In this document: positions 14,805-26,679 of the stretch, in pieces
How positions within the stretch are numbered: position 1 is the first letter of the stretch
Layout: each line of letters begins with the position of its first letter
Source of the DNA: Streptomyces tendae
GTDB lineage: Bacteria > Actinomycetota > Actinomycetes > Streptomycetales > Streptomycetaceae
Assembly (NCBI RefSeq): GCF_008632955.1
Contig: NZ_CP043959.1
Span: 186,001 to 250,000 of the forward strand
Length of the DNA stretch: 64,000 bases
Direction of reading: 5' to 3'
Program-made: the position numbers and the translations under genes
Notes under the pieces: generated by a model
What the model saw: only the letters and a program-made list of their open reading frames with translations
What the model was told of the DNA's origin: nothing
Database searches by the model: none

Positions 14805-17756
14805 TTGCCCTTAGTGGACCCCCTCAGCGAACGGGACGACGCCCTGCGCCTGCTGGCCGCCGGGGCCGAACGGGCCCGCGCGGGATCGGGCCGGCTGGTC
14901 CTGCTGCGCGGCGCCACCGGCACCGGCCGCACCGCTCTCCTCAGGGCCGCCGCGCAGCAGGCGTCGGCCCGGGGAATGCGGGTGCTGCGGGCCCGCTGCA
15001 CCCCTGAGGACAGGGGCACGGAGTGGGGCGTCGCCCGCCAGCTCTTCGGTGAGGAGGCGGACTTCCTCCAGGGCGCCGCGGCGGCGTCCGCCCACGTCCC
15101 GGCGGCCCACACCCCGTCGGTGCCCGCCCGCACCGAGGCGGAGCCCGGCCCCACCCAGGCCGAGCGGCGCCGGACCCGGGGGGCGCTGCTGTGGCGGCTG
15201 CTGGAGACGCACGCGCGGCGGGCGCCGCTGTTCGTGGCGGTCGACGACGTGCACGCCGCCGACCCGTCCTCGCGCCGCTGGCTGACCGAGGCGGCCCGGC
15301 TGGTCGACGGCCTGCCGGTGCTGCTGGTGGTCACCGAGCGCAGCCAGTACGACATCGACCAGGCCGCCCCCGGCCTGGCGCACGGGCTGTCCCCGGCCTT
15401 CGTGCACACCCACACCCTCGCCCCGCTGAGCGCGGACGCCGCCACGGGCCTGGTCCGTGCCGCCTTCCCGCAGGCCGCGCCGGACCGGGTGGCCGACTGC
15501 GTGCGGGCCGGGGCGGGCAACCCGCTGCTGCTGCGCGCCCTGCTGCACGACCTGTCGTCCTGGAACGCCGACGACGGCACCGCCCCGCCGACCGCGTTGC
15601 CGGACACCTGCGCGGCGCTGTACCCGGGCGCCTACCCGGACGTCGTCTCGTGGTGGCTGGCCGGCGCGGGCGGGGCCACGGCCAGGGTCGCCCGCTGCCT
15701 GGCCGTGCTGGAGAGCGCGGAGGCGGACGCCGCGGCCGTACGCCCCCCGGCCGCGGACGGTACGGCGCCCGCGCGCCACTGGTGCCCGGGGTACTGCCCC
15801 GACGAGCGCCGCGACACCCAGGCGCGGATCACCGCCAGGATGGCCCAGGCGGACCCGGACCGGGTCACCGGCTGGCTCACCGCGATGACCCGCCTCGGCC
15901 TGCTGCGGCGGGGGGAGGACGGCCTGCACCGGTACGCGCACCCGCTGCTGCGGGACGCCGTGCTCAGCGGCTGGACCAGCGGCCGGCGCCGGGAGGCGCA
16001 CCGCACCGCGGCCGAGGAGCTGATGCGCGAGGGCGCCCCGGCCGGCGTGGTCGCCGGACACCTGTTCCACGGCTCCGCGGTGGCCGAGCCCTGGGCCGTC
16101 GACATCCTGGTCGAGGCGGCGGGGGAGGAGGTGCGGGCGGGCCGGCCACGCTGCGCCGTGGCGTACCTCCGGCGCGCCCTGGACGAACCCATGGCGCCGG
16201 TGCGCCGGGCCACCGTGCTGATCCAGCTCGGTTCCCTGGAGTGCGCCGCGCACCCGTCCGGCGGCCTCGCCCGGCTGGCACAGGCCGTGCGGCTGCCGGG
16301 CGAGTCCCGGGACCGGGTGCGGGCGATGGTGGCCCTGGCCACGGCGCTCGCCCGCAGCGGCGAGACCGGGGAGGCGCTGCGCCTCCTCCGCGAGGAGGAG
16401 CAGCGGCTCGCGGAACGGCCCGGCCTGGTGCGGACGCTGCGCGCGGTCGCCGTGCTGATGTCCGACGCCACGCCGGACGCGCTGCGCCCGGAGCACGAGG
16501 CGCCCCTGCCCGAGCCCGAGGGCGACGGTCCGGACCTGCTCGACGCGGCCCGGCGGATGCAGGCCGTACGGCACGGGGCGACGGCCGGGCTGATCTCCTC
16601 ACGGGACGCGATGGACCGGATCCGCGCGCTCACCGACGGCCCCGCCGACCCGCTCGCCGTGCCGTTCCTGTTCGGGATGGCGGCGCTGGTGGCGCACTGG
16701 GCGGACGAACTCGACGAGGCCGAGCAGCTGGTGCGGCGGGCGCTGGATCCGCTGGGGTCCTTCATGCTGCACCCGATGCACCACATCCTGACCGACGTAC
16801 GGGTGGACCTCGCGGCGGCCCGCGCCGACCACGACGCCGTGCTGGCCGAGCCGAGTGCGCGGACCCCCCGGATCCGCTCCTCCGGGCCCGGGCCCACGAG
16901 CGCGCACACGCAGGCCGTGATCGCCCTGGTGGAGACGGGACGGCTGGAGGAGGCCGCCCGGCTGGTGGACGGCTTCGAGCTCCCGACCGCCCCGGACTCC
17001 TGGCGCACGCACCGCTTCCTCTACGCGCGGGGGGTGCTGCGCGCGGCGGCCGGGGAGCCGGCGGCGGCGCTGGAGGACTTCGGCGAGTGCGGCCGGCGGC
17101 AGGCGTCCCGCGAGGCGTACCTGTCCGTGGCCTCCCCGTGGCGGGTGGGCGCCGCCGAGTGCCTGCTCGCGCTGGGCAGGCGGCACGAGGCGCTGTCGCA
17201 CGCCGAGGAGGAGGCGCGGCTCGCCGAGGTCTGGCACACCCCGAGGGTGCGGGGGCGGGCGTTGCGGGTGCTGGGTGAGGCCACGGGCGGCCGGCGCGGG
17301 CTGCGGCTCACCGGCACGGCGGTCGCGCTGCTGCGCGGGACACCGGCCGATGCCGAGCTGATCGCCGCGCTGATCGCCCACGGACGACTGCTGGTTGCCT
17401 CGCGGGAGCGCTCCCAAGCACGGGAGGCGCTGTACGAGGCGGTGGAGCGGGCCGAGCGCCTGGGCGCCGTCCGGCTGCGCGGGGTGGCCGAGGAGCTGCT
17501 GCACGAGGGCGGCGCCCGGCGTGCCGGAGCCCCGCGCACGGGCCCGGCCGCGCTGACCGACAGCGAGCGCCGCATCGCGGGCCTGGCGGCGGAGGGCCGC
17601 ACCAACGCGGAGATAGCGGCGTCCCTGCACCTGGCCCGCCGCACGGTGGAAACCCACCTGACGGCGGCCTACCGCAAGTTAGGCATAACCCGCCGCACCG
17701 AACTCCCCGCAGCCCTTCCCCCGTCCCCCTACGGCCCCCCGGCCCGCGCGAGCTGA
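14805..17756 (+). CDS. Large ATP-binding LuxR (LAL) regulator with two TTA codons
   Basis: A 983-residue protein starting at a TTG codon six bases after AGGAGGA. Walker A GATGTGRT is near residues 39-46, followed by an AAA/STAND-type ATPase region, a long TPR-like helical middle, and a C-terminal LuxR HTH (ALTDSERRIAGLAAEGRT ... ARRTVETHLTAAYRKLG) from about residue 916. Codon 3 (14811-14813) and a second codon within the HTH (17679-17681) are TTA, which in Streptomyces needs the developmentally produced bldA tRNA. Placement at the CIS edge suggests it activates or times CIS expression. A stalled early TTA would switch translation off in young mycelium. Confidence 0.88.
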   Translation: MPLVDPLSERDDALRLLAAGAERARAGSGRLVLLRGATGTGRTALLRAAAQQASARGMRVLRARCTPEDRGTEWGVARQLFGEEADFLQGAAAASAHVPAAHTPSVPARTEAEPGPTQAERRRTRGALLWRLLETHARRAPLFVAVDDVHAADPSSRRWLTEAARLVDGLPVLLVVTERSQYDIDQAAPGLAHGLSPAFVHTHTLAPLSADAATGLVRAAFPQAAPDRVADCVRAGAGNPLLLRALLHDLSSWNADDGTAPPTALPDTCAALYPGAYPDVVSWWLAGAGGATARVARCLAVLESAEADAAAVRPPAADGTAPARHWCPGYCPDERRDTQARITARMAQADPDRVTGWLTAMTRLGLLRRGEDGLHRYAHPLLRDAVLSGWTSGRRREAHRTAAEELMREGAPAGVVAGHLFHGSAVAEPWAVDILVEAAGEEVRAGRPRCAVAYLRRALDEPMAPVRRATVLIQLGSLECAAHPSGGLARLAQAVRLPGESRDRVRAMVALATALARSGETGEALRLLREEEQRLAERPGLVRTLRAVAVLMSDATPDALRPEHEAPLPEPEGDGPDLLDAARRMQAVRHGATAGLISSRDAMDRIRALTDGPADPLAVPFLFGMAALVAHWADELDEAEQLVRRALDPLGSFMLHPMHHILTDVRVDLAAARADHDAVLAEPSARTPRIRSSGPGPTSAHTQAVIALVETGRLEEAARLVDGFELPTAPDSWRTHRFLYARGVLRAAAGEPAAALEDFGECGRRQASREAYLSVASPWRVGAAECLLALGRRHEALSHAEEEARLAEVWHTPRVRGRALRVLGEATGGRRGLRLTGTAVALLRGTPADAELIAALIAHGRLLVASRERSQAREALYEAVERAERLGAVRLRGVAEELLHEGGARRAGAPRTGPAALTDSERRIAGLAAEGRTNAEIAASLHLARRTVETHLTAAYRKLGITRRTELPAALPPSPYGPPARAS

Positions 17757-17994
17757 CAACGACACCGGGCGTGACCGCCAGCGGCCCCCGCTCGACGGCC
17801 CGGCGGCCGGGCCGTCCGCCGACCGCGAGCCGCGGCCCCCGGCCCGGCGAGCTGACGACGGCGCCAGGGCGTCACCCCCCGACGGCACCCGGCGGGGGCG
17901 GCCCCGGCCCCCTGGGGCCCTCACGCGAGCTGCCGACGGAGTCCCGCCGGACGCCCGTGGCCGGGGCGCATGCCCCGCCCGCCGGGCCATTGCG

Positions 17995-18377
17995 GCCTCG
18001 GGCCGCCCACGGTGCGTCGGCCGGACGGAGCGCCCTCGGGGCGCGGGCGGTGGTACGGGACGCGGCGGACCGGTGAGCTGCCGGGCCCCGCAGGGGTGCC
18101 GGGGCGCGGGCGGCGCGCGCGAACGCCCCACTGGCCTCGGGCCGCCCACGGTGCGTCGGCCGGACGGAGCGCCCTCGCGGCGGGGGCGGTGGTACGGGAC
18201 GCGGCGACCGGTGAGCTGCCGGGCCCCGCAGGGGTGCCGGGGCGCGGGCGGCGCGCGCGAACGCGCCACCGGCTTCGGGCCGCCCGACGTCCGCCGACCG
18301 GACGAAGCGCCCTCGGCGCGGGCGGCGGTACCGGGCTCGGCGGGCCGGCCGTCGCGGGGGTGCGGGGCGCGGGCGGC
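17995..18377. repeat. Tandem GC-rich repeat of about 139 bp in a 715-bp non-coding junction
   Basis: Unit 1 starts at 17995, unit 2 at 18134 and a diverged unit 3 at 18272. They share GCCTCGGGCCGCCCACGGTG at the front and GCAGGGGTGCCGGGGCGC towards the back. Older, more decayed pieces (GAGCTGAC...GGGCGTGAC) lie at about 17750-17940. Nothing coding is credible between 17757 and 18427. There are no unique spacers between units, so it is not a CRISPR array. It looks like an expanded intergenic element of the type scattered in Streptomyces genomes. Confidence 0.75.
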
Positions 18378-18427
18378 TCAGGCGGCGCCCCCTGGTCCGG
18401 GCGGGCTGACGGAGGGCCGGGACGGTG

Positions 18428-18457
18428 AAAGGGCCGCCCCTTCCGGGGCGGCCCTTT
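18428..18457. terminator. Strong hairpin terminator after the Fe-S reductase
   Basis: A perfect 13-bp stem, AAAGGGCCGCCCC, with a TTCC loop. It lies 15 bp beyond the minus-strand stop at 18472. The A-run at the plus-strand 5' side gives a U-run for minus-strand transcripts. Confidence 0.85.
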
Positions 18458-18471
18458 CCGTGCGGGGGGCG

Positions 18472-20778
18472 TTACTTCACCGGTTCCGGCTCGGGAGCCG
18501 GCTCCGTCTCTTCCTCGCCCGCCGGGTCGATCGGCGTCTTGACGGACTCCAGCAGCAGCTGGGCGACGTCCACGACCTGGATGGACTCCTTGACCTTGAC
18601 GCCCGGGGCGGAGCCGTTTTCGGCCGCGGCCTTCTTGCCGTTGACCGAGTCGGTCAGCATGACCAGGCAGAACGGGCAGGCCGTGGAGATGATGTCCGGG
18701 TTGAGGGAGAGGGCCTCGTCGACGCGCTCGTTGTTGATGCGCTTGCCGATCCGCTCCTCCATCCACATCCGGGCGCCGCCGGCGCCGCAGCAGAAGCCGC
18801 GCTCCTTGTGACGGTGCATCTCCTCGTTGCGCAGGCCCGGGACCTTGCCGATGATCTCGCGCGGTGGCGTGTAGATCTTGTTGTGGCGGCCCAGGTAGCA
18901 CGGGTCGTGGTAGGTGATGAGGCCCTCGACCGGGGTGACCGGGATCAGCTTGCCCTCGTCCACCAGGTGCTGGAGCAGCTGCGTGTGGTGGATGACCTCG
19001 TAGTCGCCACCGAGCTGCGGGTACTCGTTGCCCAGGGTGTTCAGGCAGTGCGGGCAGGTGGCGACGATCTTCTTCGACGCCTTCGGCTTGCGGGACTCCT
19101 CGGTCACCTTGCCGTCGTCGTCCCTCTCCTCGCCGAACGCGGCGTTGAGGGACATGACGTTCTCCATGCCGAGCTCCTGGAACAGGGGCTCGTTGCCGAG
19201 ACGGCGGGCGGAGTCACCGGTGCACTTCTCGTCGCCGCCCATGATCGCGAACTTGACGCCCGCGATGTGCAGCAGCTCCGCGAAGGCCTTGGTGGTCTTC
19301 TTGGCACGGTCCTCCAGGGCACCGGCGCAGCCGACCCAGTAGAGGTACTCGACCTCGGACAGGTCCTCGATGTCCTTGCCGACGACCGGGACCTCGAAGT
19401 CGACCTCCTTGGTCCACTCCAGGCGCTGCTTCTTCGCCAGGCCCCAGGGGTTGCCCTTCTTCTCCAGGTTCTTGAGCATCGTGCCCGCCTCGGACGGGAA
19501 GGCGCTCTCGATCATCACCTGGTAGCGGCGCATGTCGACGATGTGGTCGACGTGCTCGATGTCCACCGGGCACTGCTCGACGCAGGCGCCGCAGGTGGTG
19601 CAGGACCACAGGACGTCCGGGTCGATGACGCCGTTCTCCTCGGCGGTGCCGATCAGCGGGCGATCGGCCTCGGCGAGGGCGGCGGCGGGCACACCGGCCA
19701 GCTGCTCCTCGGACGCCTTCTCCTCGCCCTCCATGGTCTTGCCGCCGCCGGCCAGCAGGTACGGGGCCTTGGCGTGCGCGTGGTCGCGCAGCGACATGAT
19801 CAGCAGCTTGGGGGAGAGCGGCTTGCCGGTGTTCCAGGCGGGGCACTGCGACTGGCAGCGTCCGCACTCGGTGCAGGTGGAGAAGTCCAGCAGGCCCTTC
19901 CAGGAGAACTGCTCGACCTGGGAGACGCCGAAGACGTCGTCGTCACCGGGGTCGGTGAAGTCGATCGGCTTGCCGCCGGAGGTCATCGGCTGCAGGGCGC
20001 CCAGGGCGGTCCCGCCGTCGGCCTCGCGCTTGAACCAGATGTTGGGGAAGGCGAGGAAGCGGTGCCAGGCCACACCCATGTTGGTGTTGAGCGAGACGAC
20101 GATCATCCAGACGAAGGACGTCCCGATCTTGATCATGGCGACCAGGTAGACCAGGTTCTGCAGCGCGCCGACCGACAGCCCCTTGAAGGCCAGGACCAGC
20201 GGGTACGAGGCGAAGTACGACGCCTCGTAGTGGTCGACGTGGTGCAGGGCGCCCTCGAGGCCGCGCAGCACGTAGATCGCGAGGCCGATGGTGAGGATGA
20301 CGTACTCGACGAAGTACGCCTGGCCGGCCTTGGAGCCGGCGAAGCGGGACTTGCGGCCGGGCCGGGACGGCAGGCTGAGCAGGCGGATCACGATCAGCGC
20401 CGCGATGCCCAGGACCGTCATGACACCGATGAACTCGATGTACATCTCGAACGGCAGGAAGTCGCCGATGACCGGCAGCACCCAGTCGGCCTGGAACAGC
20501 TGGCCGAAGGCCTGGGCGAGGGTCGGCGGCAGTGTCAGGAAGCCGACGGCGACGAACCAGTGGGCGATGCCGACGATGCCCCACCGGTTCATGCGGGTGT
20601 GGCCGAGGAACTCCCGCACCAGGGTCACACTGCGCTGGTAGGGGTTGTCGGTCCGGCTGCCGGCCGGGACCGGCTGGCCCAGCTTGAAGTGCCGGACGAA
20701 CTGGCCGATCGCGCGTGCGAGCAGCGCAACGCCGACCACGGTCAGGACCAGCGACACGATGATCGCGGCGAGTTGCAT
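18472..20778 (-). CDS. Membrane-bound Fe-S oxidoreductase (heterodisulfide-reductase-like, CCG domains)
   Basis: A 768-residue protein. The N-terminal ~260 residues contain about six membrane segments of the nitrate-reductase-gamma-like cytochrome type. Two [4Fe-4S] motifs follow: CTECGRCQSQCP near 302 and CTTCGACVEQCP near 392. The C-terminal half has cysteine-rich CCG modules (CPHCLN near 573, HDPCYLG near 623, GFCCGAGGAR near 660). This is the actinobacterial iron-sulfur reductase family (Rv0338c-like), thought to pass electrons from a cytosolic donor to the quinone pool, perhaps for acyl-CoA oxidation. A GAGGAG ribosome-binding site precedes the ATG. It is a single gene with its own terminator and a possible upstream operator. 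Confidence 0.88.
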   Translation of the reverse strand: MQLAAIIVSLVLTVVGVALLARAIGQFVRHFKLGQPVPAGSRTDNPYQRSVTLVREFLGHTRMNRWGIVGIAHWFVAVGFLTLPPTLAQAFGQLFQADWVLPVIGDFLPFEMYIEFIGVMTVLGIAALIVIRLLSLPSRPGRKSRFAGSKAGQAYFVEYVILTIGLAIYVLRGLEGALHHVDHYEASYFASYPLVLAFKGLSVGALQNLVYLVAMIKIGTSFVWMIVVSLNTNMGVAWHRFLAFPNIWFKREADGGTALGALQPMTSGGKPIDFTDPGDDDVFGVSQVEQFSWKGLLDFSTCTECGRCQSQCPAWNTGKPLSPKLLIMSLRDHAHAKAPYLLAGGGKTMEGEEKASEEQLAGVPAAALAEADRPLIGTAEENGVIDPDVLWSCTTCGACVEQCPVDIEHVDHIVDMRRYQVMIESAFPSEAGTMLKNLEKKGNPWGLAKKQRLEWTKEVDFEVPVVGKDIEDLSEVEYLYWVGCAGALEDRAKKTTKAFAELLHIAGVKFAIMGGDEKCTGDSARRLGNEPLFQELGMENVMSLNAAFGEERDDDGKVTEESRKPKASKKIVATCPHCLNTLGNEYPQLGGDYEVIHHTQLLQHLVDEGKLIPVTPVEGLITYHDPCYLGRHNKIYTPPREIIGKVPGLRNEEMHRHKERGFCCGAGGARMWMEERIGKRINNERVDEALSLNPDIISTACPFCLVMLTDSVNGKKAAAENGSAPGVKVKESIQVVDVAQLLLESVKTPIDPAGEEETEPAPEPEPVK

Positions 20779-20865
20779 GAGGGCTCCTCGGGCCTGCGAG
20801 GGGTTCAGGGTGTGGAGTGGGCTGTCGGGGGCTTCACCGGGACTTGCCTTCCGGCTTCCCCGAGA

Positions 20866-20879
20866 TTACTAAGCGGTAA
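20866..20879. promoter_or_regulatory. Palindromic operator candidate upstream of the Fe-S reductase
   Basis: TTACTAAGCGGTAA (TTAC-N6-GTAA) lies about 88 bp before the reductase ATG. Palindromes of this type are bound by TetR-family regulators of fatty-acid genes in actinobacteria. It is the only distinct element I see in the 323-bp gap 20779-21101. Confidence 0.45.
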
Positions 20880-21101
20880 CTTATGCAGTCCGTCTGAGAC
20901 TACCCCCATCTCCGGCCGCACTGTAGCCGGGCACGGGGTGATCTGAATCGCTGAGGGTTGCCTTCGCGGGTGACCGGTGAGCCGGCCGGCGGACGCCCTG
21001 GTGGGTGCCCGGGAGGAGCCCTGGCGACCGCCCCGGATGGCGTCCGGGATCCGATCGTGTTATTCACGCCAAATCGGTCGATACGCCTCTAACTTATATC
21101 C

Positions 21102-22139
21102 GTGCTCTACGGGATCGTCGCCGCCGCCACCGCCCTGCTGCTGTCCGCCCTGCTCACGGGGGTCCTGCGGGTCCCCGCCCTGCGTCTGGGGATCGTGGAC
21201 CGCAGGCGCCGGCGGGCCGTGCCGCTGGCCGGGGGAACGGCCGTCGCACTGGCGACCGCCCTGGTCGCGGTGGCCGGGGACGCCCTGGGTGTGGCCCCGC
21301 TCGGCGCCGGGATCGGCCGGGTGGTCGTGGCCGCCGGCTGCGTCGCGGCGCTCGGGCTGGCCGCCGACGCCTGGCGGCTCCGCCGGTGGGTCACGCCCGC
21401 CGGTACGGCCGTGGCGGCGGCGCTGGTCGTCCCGTACGAGGAGACCGGGGTGCCCGGCGGGGTGCTGGCCGCGGCGTGCGTCGTCGTGGCGACCGTCGCC
21501 TTCCGGGGCCTGGACCACGCCGACGGCTTGGCCGGCACCGTGGGGGCGGTGGGCGCGGTCGCGGTGGCCGTCTGCGCGGCGGCCGAGGTGATGGACGGAC
21601 TCGCCGCGCTGCTCGGCGCCCTGGCCGCCGCCCTCGCCGGGTTCCTGCTGCACAACTGGTTCCCCGCGCAGGCGGCGCTCGGGGCGGGCGGGGCGCTGTT
21701 CACGGGCTTCCTTCTGTCCTCCTCGGCGGTGTTCGTGCGGGCCGGACAGGGAATCGGGTCCGGAGCGGCCGTGTTGTTCGCGCTCACGGCCCTGGCGTGT
21801 GCGGACGCCGCCCTGGTGGTACTCGGGCGGCGGCTCGACCGCCGGCCGGTGGCCCGCGGACGGCCGGACCATCTCGCGCACCGGCTGCGGCGGCTGGGGC
21901 TCGCACCCCGCGCGGCCGTGGTGCTGCTCGGTGCCGGGGCCGCGGGCGCGGCGGTGCTCGCGGTGTGCGTGCACACGGGGAGGCTGCCCGCGGGCGCGGC
22001 GATGTGGGTCGCGGGAGCCGCGGCGGTGCTCGTCCTGGGGCTCGTGCGGTTGCCCGTCACTCCCGTTTTCCGGCCGCGTCAACGTTCGGCCAGTGCGTCC
22101 TCGCAGGTCAGCGAGCGGTTGCGTGTAAGGAGCGGATAA
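21102..22139 (+). CDS. MraY/WecA-like (glycosyltransferase family 4) membrane protein
   Basis: A 345-residue very hydrophobic protein with about ten membrane segments. The segment FRGLDHADGLAGTVGAV resembles the Asp-containing DGLAG loop of UDP-sugar:polyprenyl-phosphate phosphotransferases. The N-terminal DD motif typical of active MraY/WecA enzymes is not evident, so it may be a divergent or non-catalytic member. The start is the GTG at 21102 with no clear ribosome-binding site, so a leaderless transcript is possible. It ends 3 bases before the first dnaK HAIR operator. Confidence 0.6.
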   Translation: MLYGIVAAATALLLSALLTGVLRVPALRLGIVDRRRRRAVPLAGGTAVALATALVAVAGDALGVAPLGAGIGRVVVAAGCVAALGLAADAWRLRRWVTPAGTAVAAALVVPYEETGVPGGVLAAACVVVATVAFRGLDHADGLAGTVGAVGAVAVAVCAAAEVMDGLAALLGALAAALAGFLLHNWFPAQAALGAGGALFTGFLLSSSAVFVRAGQGIGSGAAVLFALTALACADAALVVLGRRLDRRPVARGRPDHLAHRLRRLGLAPRAAVVLLGAGAAGAAVLAVCVHTGRLPAGAAMWVAGAAAVLVLGLVRLPVTPVFRPRQRSASASSQVSERLRVRSG

Positions 22140-24736
<2,597 letters not shown>

Positions 24737-24772
24737 CGTTATAGCTGACGCAGGGAAGGAGGGACGTCGGGG

Positions 24773-25948
24773 ATGAGCACCAAGGACTTCATCGAGAAGG
24801 ACTACTACAAGGTCCTCGGCGTCCCCAAGGACGCCACCGAGGCCGAGATCAAGAAGGCGTACCGGAAGCTCGCCCGCGAGTTCCACCCGGACGCCAACAA
24901 GGGCAACGCCAAGGCGGAGGAGCGCTTCAAGGAGATCTCCGAGGCGAACGACATCCTCGGCGACCCCAAGAAGCGCAAGGAGTACGACGAGGCGCGCGCC
25001 CTCTTCGGCAACGGCGGTTTCCGTCCGGGGCCGGGCGGAAGCGGCGGCACGTTCAACTTCGACCTGGGTGACCTCTTCGGAGGTCAGCCCGGCGGCGGCC
25101 AGGCCGGCGGCTTCGGCGGTGGCCTCGGTGACGTCTTCGGGGGCCTGTTCAACCGGGGCGGCGCGGGGACCACGCGGACCCAGCCGCGCCGGGGCCAGGA
25201 CATCGAGTCCGAGGTGACGCTCAGCTTCACCGAGGCGATCGAGGGCGCGACCGTCCCGCTGCGGATGTCGTCGCAGGCGCCCTGCAAGGCATGTTCGGGC
25301 ACCGGCGACAAGAACGGCACACCGCGCGTGTGCCCGACCTGTGTCGGCACCGGGCAGGTGGCGCGGGGCTCCGGCGGCGGTTTCTCGCTGACGGACCCGT
25401 GCCCCGACTGCAAGGGCCGCGGTCTGATCGCGGAGGAGCCCTGCGAGGTCTGCAAGGGCAGCGGCCGGGCCAAGTCCTCGCGGACGATGCAGGTGCGCAT
25501 TCCCGCGGGGGTCAGTGACGGGCAGCGGATCCGGCTGCGCGGCAAGGGGGCTCCCGGTGAGCGCGGCGGGCCCGCGGGCGATCTGTACGTCGTCGTGCAC
25601 GTCGGCACCCACCCGGTGTTCGGCCGCAAGGACGACAACCTGACCGTCACCGTGCCCGTCACGTATCCCGAGGCGGCTCTCGGCGGCGAGATCCGGGTCC
25701 CGACGCTGGGCGGTCCTCCGGTGACGCTGAAGCTTCCGCCGGGCACACCCAACGGGCGCACCATGCGTGCCCGCGGCAAGGGAGCGGTCCGCAAGGACGG
25801 CACCCGCGGTGATCTTCTGGTGACCGTCGAGGTGAGTGTTCCCAAGGACCTGTCGGGGAAGGCTCGTGACGCCCTGGAGGCGTATCGCGAGGCAACCGCG
25901 GACCAGGATCCGCGGGCGGAGCTGTTCCAGGCCGCGAAGGGAGCTTGA
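24773..25948 (+). CDS. dnaJ: Chaperone DnaJ (type I Hsp40)
   Basis: A 391-residue protein. The J-domain has HPD at residues 38-40, followed by a G/F-rich linker and four zinc-binding repeats (CKACSGTG, CPTCVGTG, CPDCKGRG, CEVCKGSG). Two C-terminal beta domains follow. It stimulates DnaK ATPase and delivers substrates. AAGGAGG lies before the ATG at 24773. It is third in the HspR-controlled operon. Confidence 0.97.
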   Translation: MSTKDFIEKDYYKVLGVPKDATEAEIKKAYRKLAREFHPDANKGNAKAEERFKEISEANDILGDPKKRKEYDEARALFGNGGFRPGPGGSGGTFNFDLGDLFGGQPGGGQAGGFGGGLGDVFGGLFNRGGAGTTRTQPRRGQDIESEVTLSFTEAIEGATVPLRMSSQAPCKACSGTGDKNGTPRVCPTCVGTGQVARGSGGGFSLTDPCPDCKGRGLIAEEPCEVCKGSGRAKSSRTMQVRIPAGVSDGQRIRLRGKGAPGERGGPAGDLYVVVHVGTHPVFGRKDDNLTVTVPVTYPEAALGGEIRVPTLGGPPVTLKLPPGTPNGRTMRARGKGAVRKDGTRGDLLVTVEVSVPKDLSGKARDALEAYREATADQDPRAELFQAAKGA

Positions 25949-25952
25949 TGCG

Positions 25953-26405
25953 ATGGACGGCCGTCGACGCAATCCGTACGAACTGACCCAGGACACCCCG
26001 GTCTACGTCATTTCGGTGGCGGCCCAGCTGTCCGGTCTGCATCCGCAGACGCTGCGTCAGTACGACCGGCTGGGACTTGTGTCGCCGGACCGCACGGCGG
26101 GCCGGGGCCGGCGCTACTCGGCCCGTGACATCGAACTGCTCCGGCAGGTGCAGCAGTTGTCGCAGGACGAGGGCATCAACCTGGCCGGAATCAAGCGCAT
26201 CATCGAACTGGAGAACCAGGTCGCCGCCCTCCAGGCCCGGGTGGCCGAACTGGAGGACGCGCTCGACGGCGCGGCGGCGGCGATGCGCCAGCGCGAGGCG
26301 GCCGTCCACGCCTCGTACCGCCGTGACCTGGTGCCTTACCAGGAAGTGCAGCAGACCAGCGCGCTGGTGGTGTGGCGGCCCAAGCGCCAGCAGCAGTCGG
26401 ACTGA
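25953..26405 (+). CDS. hspR: Heat-shock repressor HspR (MerR family)
   Basis: A 150-residue protein starting at the ATG at 25953, four bases after the dnaJ stop. The MerR-type winged helix (VYVISVAAQLSGLHPQTLRQ ... GRGRRYSARDIELLRQ) is followed by a coiled coil for dimerisation. It binds the HAIR sites upstream of dnaK and clpB and autoregulates its own operon, with DnaK as co-repressor. The C-terminus (VVWRPKRQQQ) matches the streptomycete proteins. Confidence 0.96.
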   Translation: MDGRRRNPYELTQDTPVYVISVAAQLSGLHPQTLRQYDRLGLVSPDRTAGRGRRYSARDIELLRQVQQLSQDEGINLAGIKRIIELENQVAALQARVAELEDALDGAAAAMRQREAAVHASYRRDLVPYQEVQQTSALVVWRPKRQQQSD

Positions 26406-26422
26406 CCACGCGGAACGCGCGG

Positions 26423-26459
26423 AAGGGGCCCTGAGGTTCACCGAACCTCAGGGCCCCTT
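26423..26459 (+). terminator. Terminator of the dnaK operon
   Basis: A perfect 17-bp stem (AAGGGGCCCTGAGGTTC) with a 3-base loop lies 18 bp after the hspR stop and is followed by a T-rich run (TTCTCTTAT). Confidence 0.92.
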
Positions 26460-26679
26460 CTCTTATGCCTGACCACATCTGTGACTATGGTATGCCTGCG
26501 TGTCCAGGTGATCCACGCGGCGTGTCCGCAGGACTTTCACGAGTTCAGCGGACCGTGCTGTGTCCATCTCGTTAAGTGGTTGCCCCTTGACGGCGATGGG
26601 CCCTGAAGCGTTGGCTTTTCAGTCACATGGGCCGCAAAGCTGTGCCCACGTCCAAAACGCACCTGAAGTGAGCCCTCGC

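Noticed and set aside
1-17756. Prophage
   Set aside because: Tail-type genes only. No capsid, portal, terminase, integrase or lysis genes, and the AAA+, DUF4255, DUF6760 and DUF4157 set is specific to contractile injection systems.
17995-18377. CRISPR-like array
   Set aside because: Units of about 139 bp abut directly without short repeats and unique spacers, and no cas genes are near.
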